From a virus, in IMG/VR virus record IMGVR_UViG_3300008267_013251, positions 69,594 to 133,593 of that record: a stretch of 64,000 nucleotides of DNA; one strand, 5' to 3'. Numbering within the stretch: the first letter of the stretch is position 1; each line of letters starts with the position of its first letter. Shown here piece after piece: positions 59,972 through 64,000 of this stretch. Position numbers and translations under genes: made by a program. The notes below the pieces were generated by a model. That model was not told where the DNA came from. It did no database searches and saw only the letters and a list, made by a program, of their open reading frames with translations.

Positions 59972-62495
59972 CTTTTTTACTTTCTTCTATCAATACGAGT
60001 CGATAATCCATACTTTTTTCTTTTGGGAGTTCATACCTTTTATGCCTTGGAGGAGACTTAAAGGTATAAGTCGAAAACCCATTAGATGGTGGACAAACCT
60101 GTATACTAATTAAGTTGCCTTTTTTTAATTCTGATTTAAATCTTTGGTAATCATCATCCCAAATCGTTATCCTTCCCATCTCAAAATTATCATCCATAAC
60201 AGACAAGCTAGCAAAAGAGCCTTTGCCACTTTTGAACTTTTTAATATTTACTTCGAGTATCTCACAAATTACTGTTGACCATAAAACGCCTGCTTCATCT
60301 TGTAGTTTGAGATTGTTAAAGTTTTTGTTCGGCTGATAACCTGCTGCATTTCTAATACGGTTATCCCATGGATAACCATAATATGTCTCCTGAGCCAGCC
60401 TACTATTATTTAGTAAAGGCAAAACCTTCGCATCGTCAATTTTTACTTCCTCGCTGACGAATGTTTCCAAAGTTGGCTTAACAGGAGCCTTATCAGCAAA
60501 TCGTTTAAGTGCTGCTTCAGCTTTTTTCTTAGCACCTGCTAACAATGAAATATATTGATCTTTATTTTCAAAATCCTTTCTTTCGATATAATCAGATAAT
60601 ATCTGTATATTTTTGGGTGTCGCAAGCTTTATGACATGCAGTTGCTCTGGCAATGCTTCCTTGATGACTTCGGCAAGTTTAGTCAAAGAGGCTTCAAATC
60701 TTTTTTGTCTATCCTTCACTATCTTTTGATAATCTGCAAATAATAACCAAAATTTATAGAGTTCAACCGGATTGTTTTCCTTGAAAACTCCTAAAGGGAT
60801 CAAAGCCCTTAGAACAGTTGCCTCGGTTCCAAAACGGGAAAGAAAGTCTTCAAAGCCATCGTATGGCTGGAGTTCAACAATTCGCTTGGCTTTATCCTCA
60901 CCTATACCTTTGATGTTAGAAAAACCTATGTAAATCTTACCATCAAATATGCTAAATGTTTCCTTAGACAAATTAATATCTAATGGACAAACTTCAACCC
61001 CATGATTAATTGCCTCGGAGATATAGTCCCTTAGCTTTTCGTCATCACTTTCACATTGTAGAGTTGCTGTGTAGAATTCTAAAGGATAATGTGCTTTTAA
61101 ATACAACTGCCTAGCAGAAATATATGAATAAGCTACGGAATGGCTTAGATTAAAACCGTATTCAGCGAAAGATTGTATCTGATCAAAAAGTTTTGTTACC
61201 TCTTCTTTAGTAGTTTCCAAAACAAGCTGGCCATTCTCAATAAACTTGTCTTTATATTTCCCAAACGCTTCTATTTTCTTTTTAGAAATAGCTTTTATAA
61301 CGACATAACAATCACGAAGAGGAATCTTGCCTACAGCAGCAAGAATTTTCATAACATCCTCTTGGAAAATCATAATGCCATAAGTTTTACCTAAAATTGG
61401 TTCTATAACAGGATGCAATTTATATTCCTGTTTGCCACGCTTTCTGAGTGTGTATGTCTCATCCATTCCTTGATTCAAAGGGCCGGGACGATACAGAGCT
61501 ACAAGGTTAACTAAATCATCAAAGCAATCCATTCCACATTTTCTAGCTAATTTTCTGATACCTTCAGAGTCATACTGGAAAACACATTTAAGATCACCAG
61601 CATTAGCCATTTCCATGCATTTTGCATCATTCAAGTAAGACAAATCACTCCAATCCCATTGACCTTCTAATGCAGAAATGTTTTTCAAACTGTGCCGTTG
61701 TTTTACCATCTTTACTGTTAATGCAATTTGCCAAAGACTACTTACAACCAACAAGTCAAATTTGATCAAGCCAACTGGGCCAAGGTCTTGACCACTCAAG
61801 CCTTCAACCCACGCAGAAACAGCTTCTCCTTCGGAGCCTTTGACCAACGGCACAAATTTATCAATGGGTTGATTGCAGAGTATCAATCCACCAGCATGTT
61901 TTCCCATGCTTCTATTGCGATGTAATAATTTTTGAACTGCTGCTGCCACATCAGGATGCTTTTGACAATATGCATTCAATTCAGGATACAACTCCAAAGC
62001 TTTCTGATAAGTTAAAGCCTCCCCCTCATCATCTTTAAGTCGCAAATTTGTTGTGATTTGAAGAATTTCTGATCTGTCAAGCCCATGAACACGGGCCATA
62101 TCAATAAAAGTGCTTTTGAGTCCAAAAGTACCATAGTTTCCAATATTGCATACTTTGTCTTCGCCAAAAGTTTGAGGAGCCCAAGTATTCTTCAGATAAT
62201 CACGAACTATTGGCAAATAATCTACATCAACATCTGGATATTCCCCATTTTTTGTCGATGGTTCCTCATCAAGATTTACATAATCAACAATATCAAGAAG
62301 CTTACATATTAAAAGATTGTTTTCGTTATTTGGATATTTTTTACCTTCATAAAACATTTTGATAAAATATTCTTCTAGGTCTTGAACCTCAACCTCGATT
62401 AACTCCCATTTGAGTCTTTTTTCAAAATTCTTATGAAGACACAATTCAGGATAAAGATGCTTCCTTTCAAGAAGTAGGGATTTCAATTTTTCCAT
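59964..62495 (-). CDS. dnaE: DNA polymerase III alpha-subunit-like (C-family) replicase without PHP domain
   Basis: 843 aa. Motifs: PDVDVD with two catalytic Asp near residue 87, GLIKFDLL with the third Asp near 244, FQYDSEGIRKL near 305, LYRPGPL near 335, MIFQEDVM near 375, SHSVAYSYIS near 455, helix-hairpin-helix near 530 (IKGIGEDKAKRIVEL) and an OB-type domain near 735-770. The 250-280 residue N-terminal PHP domain of bacterial alpha and the usual palm GSGRGSS loop are missing or strongly degenerate. GAGG precedes the ATG. It should still be able to make DNA, but proofreading must be elsewhere. Confidence 0.9.
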   Translation of the reverse strand: MEKLKSLLLERKHLYPELCLHKNFEKRLKWELIEVEVQDLEEYFIKMFYEGKKYPNNENNLLICKLLDIVDYVNLDEEPSTKNGEYPDVDVDYLPIVRDYLKNTWAPQTFGEDKVCNIGNYGTFGLKSTFIDMARVHGLDRSEILQITTNLRLKDDEGEALTYQKALELYPELNAYCQKHPDVAAAVQKLLHRNRSMGKHAGGLILCNQPIDKFVPLVKGSEGEAVSAWVEGLSGQDLGPVGLIKFDLLVVSSLWQIALTVKMVKQRHSLKNISALEGQWDWSDLSYLNDAKCMEMANAGDLKCVFQYDSEGIRKLARKCGMDCFDDLVNLVALYRPGPLNQGMDETYTLRKRGKQEYKLHPVIEPILGKTYGIMIFQEDVMKILAAVGKIPLRDCYVVIKAISKKKIEAFGKYKDKFIENGQLVLETTKEEVTKLFDQIQSFAEYGFNLSHSVAYSYISARQLYLKAHYPLEFYTATLQCESDDEKLRDYISEAINHGVEVCPLDINLSKETFSIFDGKIYIGFSNIKGIGEDKAKRIVELQPYDGFEDFLSRFGTEATVLRALIPLGVFKENNPVELYKFWLLFADYQKIVKDRQKRFEASLTKLAEVIKEALPEQLHVIKLATPKNIQILSDYIERKDFENKDQYISLLAGAKKKAEAALKRFADKAPVKPTLETFVSEEVKIDDAKVLPLLNNSRLAQETYYGYPWDNRIRNAAGYQPNKNFNNLKLQDEAGVLWSTVICEILEVNIKKFKSGKGSFASLSVMDDNFEMGRITIWDDDYQRFKSELKKGNLISIQVCPPSNGFSTYTFKSPPRHKRYELPKEKSMDYRLVLIEESKKDE

Positions 62496-62546
62496 TGTGT
62501 CCTCAAAAACAAATTCACAATAATAAATAGAATACGAGGTTTAATC

Positions 62547-63125
62547 ATGGCACTTACCAATTTTAGAGAATATCTGAACTCCAAAGGCAAAACAATAGAA
62601 AAAGCCGAAGATATTATGGATTTGCAAATGGATAAGTCACCAGATGCACCAGAAAAATATGCTACCCATGGGAAAAACTATGCGTTTTCGGCAGCATTAG
62701 ATAGCAAGCCATTGCCGTACTCAGCCAAAACAATTGATGTAGCTCAAGGTAAGGAAGATCAAGCTGGTTTAGGTTTCTTTGGAACTCCCGGCATCGAGTA
62801 CACAGACACCAGAACAAATGTTGTTAATTTTTCTGAATTGAAGGAACATTGTGGATGCGAAAGCAAAAAGGCACCATTTGTTGTTGCTTACTCATCAGGA
62901 GCATTCCATCCTGATCCAATTCAAGCAATCAAATATATTGTGTATCTGACCAATGAGAATGAAAATATTCTAAAAGCTTTGATGCACGAAGCAAGGAAAA
63001 TGGGATGCCTTGAAAAGTATACCGATTATCTAACAAGATTCCCAGAAGTATATCGAAGTCTTGGAAAGCGTTATGGCGGTGATGATGGGATTCATCACTT
63101 AGCTCATAAAATAAGTTCTATTTAA
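62547..63125 (+). CDS. Hypothetical protein with capsid-targeting-like leader
   Basis: 192 aa with an AATAAATA box (62522-62529) and GAGG between it and the ATG. N-terminus MALTNFREYLNSKGKT resembles the leader family. Middle: NFSELKEHCGCESKK, then FVVAYSSGAFHPDPIQAIKY and C-terminal HEARKMGCLEKYTDYL, LGKRYGGDDGIHHLAH. Probably virion-related, no known family. Overlaps the convergent 63118 gene by 8 bp. Confidence 0.65.
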   Translation: MALTNFREYLNSKGKTIEKAEDIMDLQMDKSPDAPEKYATHGKNYAFSAALDSKPLPYSAKTIDVAQGKEDQAGLGFFGTPGIEYTDTRTNVVNFSELKEHCGCESKKAPFVVAYSSGAFHPDPIQAIKYIVYLTNENENILKALMHEARKMGCLEKYTDYLTRFPEVYRSLGKRYGGDDGIHHLAHKISSI

Positions 63126-63387
63126 AATCATCTAAATCTATATCATCTTCGAATATTATCGGAGTATTTTCTCCAACATATGCGCCAGCTATGTTGAAAT
63201 TAAAATACTCTATTGCATCCTCATAATCCATATCATTACACAATTTTTGAAGTATCTTCTTCTTGCTGTAAACAACTGATAATTGATGAAACTTGGTCCC
63301 CGTCCCCATGATTGCATCATCGAAACCATCCATAAAAAGAACATTGCACCCGAATTCTTCACACATATTCGCAATTTTTTCTCGCAT
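63118..63387 (-). CDS. Phage-conserved hypothetical protein
   Basis: 89 aa from ATG 63387 (GGAG before it). FMDGFDDAIMGTG near residue 18 and AGAYVGENTPIIFEDD near 66 are recognisable blocks of a widespread phage family of unknown function. It may bind a small molecule or protein. Confidence 0.7.
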   Translation of the reverse strand: MREKIANMCEEFGCNVLFMDGFDDAIMGTGTKFHQLSVVYSKKKILQKLCNDMDYEDAIEYFNFNIAGAYVGENTPIIFEDDIDLDDFK

Positions 63388-63456
63388 GTTTTGTCTCCTA
63401 AACTTAAATATAATAGATGAAGATGAATGCAAGTCAACAGGGTGTTAAAATTTAAT

Positions 63457-64000
63457 ATGTATGAAATAGTAGTAGCCAGATTTGAAGAAGACTTGTCATG
63501 GCTTAATGGCATTAAACATAAAATCAAAATTTATAATAAAGGTCAAAACAACATCAATCGAGATTTTATTCCTCTTGCAAATATTGGAAGAGAAGCGACC
63601 ACAATTCTTTATCACATAATAACTCAATATGACAACTTAAGTGAATACACTATTTTCTTACAGGGAAATCCATTTCAACACTATACAAAAACAAAAGAAC
63701 TTTTACACGGCATACCAGAAAGCATAGAACCACTTTACAAATTCAGCGATGGCTGCTGGGCAATCGCAGATAAAATACTAAATGAAACTCAAGAGAAAAT
63801 TAGTCCGATGCGAGTCTATCCAGCAGATTTTCACGACACATTTTTTAGAGTTCCAAAGAAAAATTTTCTATACGCTTCTGGAGCACAGTATATTGTTCAT
63901 AAAAATAATATTCGAAACAAGCCAATCACATTCTATAAAAAAATCATGAGTTCATTTTCTTGGAAAGGACACGAACCATGGAGTATAGAAAGAGTTTGGC
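63457..64000 (+). CDS. DUF3431-like glycosyltransferase-type protein, partial
   Basis: 181 codons from ATG 63457 to the right edge. Contains VVARFEEDLSWL near residue 6, ANIGREATTILYHIITQYDN near 40 and YTIFLQGNPFQHY near 68, the DUF3431 signatures of a GT-A-like fold. GT target unknown. No clear ribosome site. Start is ATG-TATGAA in frame; C-terminus beyond the window. Confidence 0.75.
   Translation, partial: MYEIVVARFEEDLSWLNGIKHKIKIYNKGQNNINRDFIPLANIGREATTILYHIITQYDNLSEYTIFLQGNPFQHYTKTKELLHGIPESIEPLYKFSDGCWAIADKILNETQEKISPMRVYPADFHDTFFRVPKKNFLYASGAQYIVHKNNIRNKPITFYKKIMSSFSWKGHEPWSIERVW

Noticed and set aside
1-64000. tRNA or tmRNA genes
   Set aside because: I could not recognise any cloverleaf by reading; a dedicated search may still find one.

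Overview
The window reads as part of a large, AT-rich tailed-phage genome (Caudoviricetes-like, probably a jumbo or huge phage), not a bacterial chromosome. Genes are packed with ATGA, TTGA and TGATG overlaps. Most are small and unrecognised. The recognisable ones mix phage enzymes (dUTPase, PhoH-like ATPase, DNA polymerase III alpha-like protein, SNF2-family helicases, HNH nuclease, ParB-like protein) with cell-like accessory genes seen in very large phages (ClpX, DnaJ, GroES, CsrA, IF3, ribosomal protein bS21, peptide deformylase, GMP reductase, three sigma-70-related proteins). I see no rRNA, tRNA, CRISPR array or insertion sequence. Terminase, portal and major capsid genes are not recognisable here. 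The host is unknown; one GC-richer secreted protein near 11.8 kb looks bacterial and perhaps planctomycete-like (weak inference).

Layout. 1-0.84 kb: end of a glycosyltransferase gene and a phosphoesterase. 0.9-6.7 kb: mainly + strand, with short (48-62 aa) Trp/Ser/Phe-rich proteins in overlapping chains, an RCC1 beta-propeller protein and small membrane proteins. 6.7-10.5 kb: - strand surface-sugar cluster (methyltransferase, GT2, GH130-like propeller, nucleotidyltransferase). 10.6-16.9 kb: HAD phosphatase, secreted proteins, thermonuclease and a 1093-aa SNF2-like helicase followed by a Pro/Ala/Gln-rich protein. 16.9-30 kb: GMP reductase, second SNF2-like helicase, three sigma-like factors, ClpX, CsrA, ParB-like protein. 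30-36 kb: GT2, HNH nuclease, M14-type peptidase and many small proteins. 36-45 kb: structural or adhesin region with a 2166-aa RCC1/kelch-like protein and another RCC1 protein. 45-52 kb: PhoH, GT2, dUTPase, DnaJ, GroES and IF3. 52-59 kb: small proteins, peptide deformylase, bS21 and a pair of glycosyltransferase-like proteins. 59-64 kb: polymerase III alpha-like protein and a DUF3431-like protein running off the right edge.

Cross-cutting patterns. (1) At about a dozen genes an 8-bp box, TATAAATA or a close variant, lies mostly 4-8 bp before the ATG. If it works like a T4 late promoter, transcripts would start at or next to the start codon, so these mRNAs would be leaderless. Many other genes instead have a clear GGAGG-type ribosome site. 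(2) Several of the box-preceded genes encode proteins with T4 internal-protein-like N-termini (pattern MK-x-F/L-x-E-F/W/Y-L/I...E), which suggests packaging into the prohead. (3) The phage carries three proteins acting on initiation or nascent N-termini (IF3, bS21, peptide deformylase), which may favour its own unusual mRNAs. Points 1-3 together are the most interesting hypothesis here; the motifs are visible, the function is inferred.
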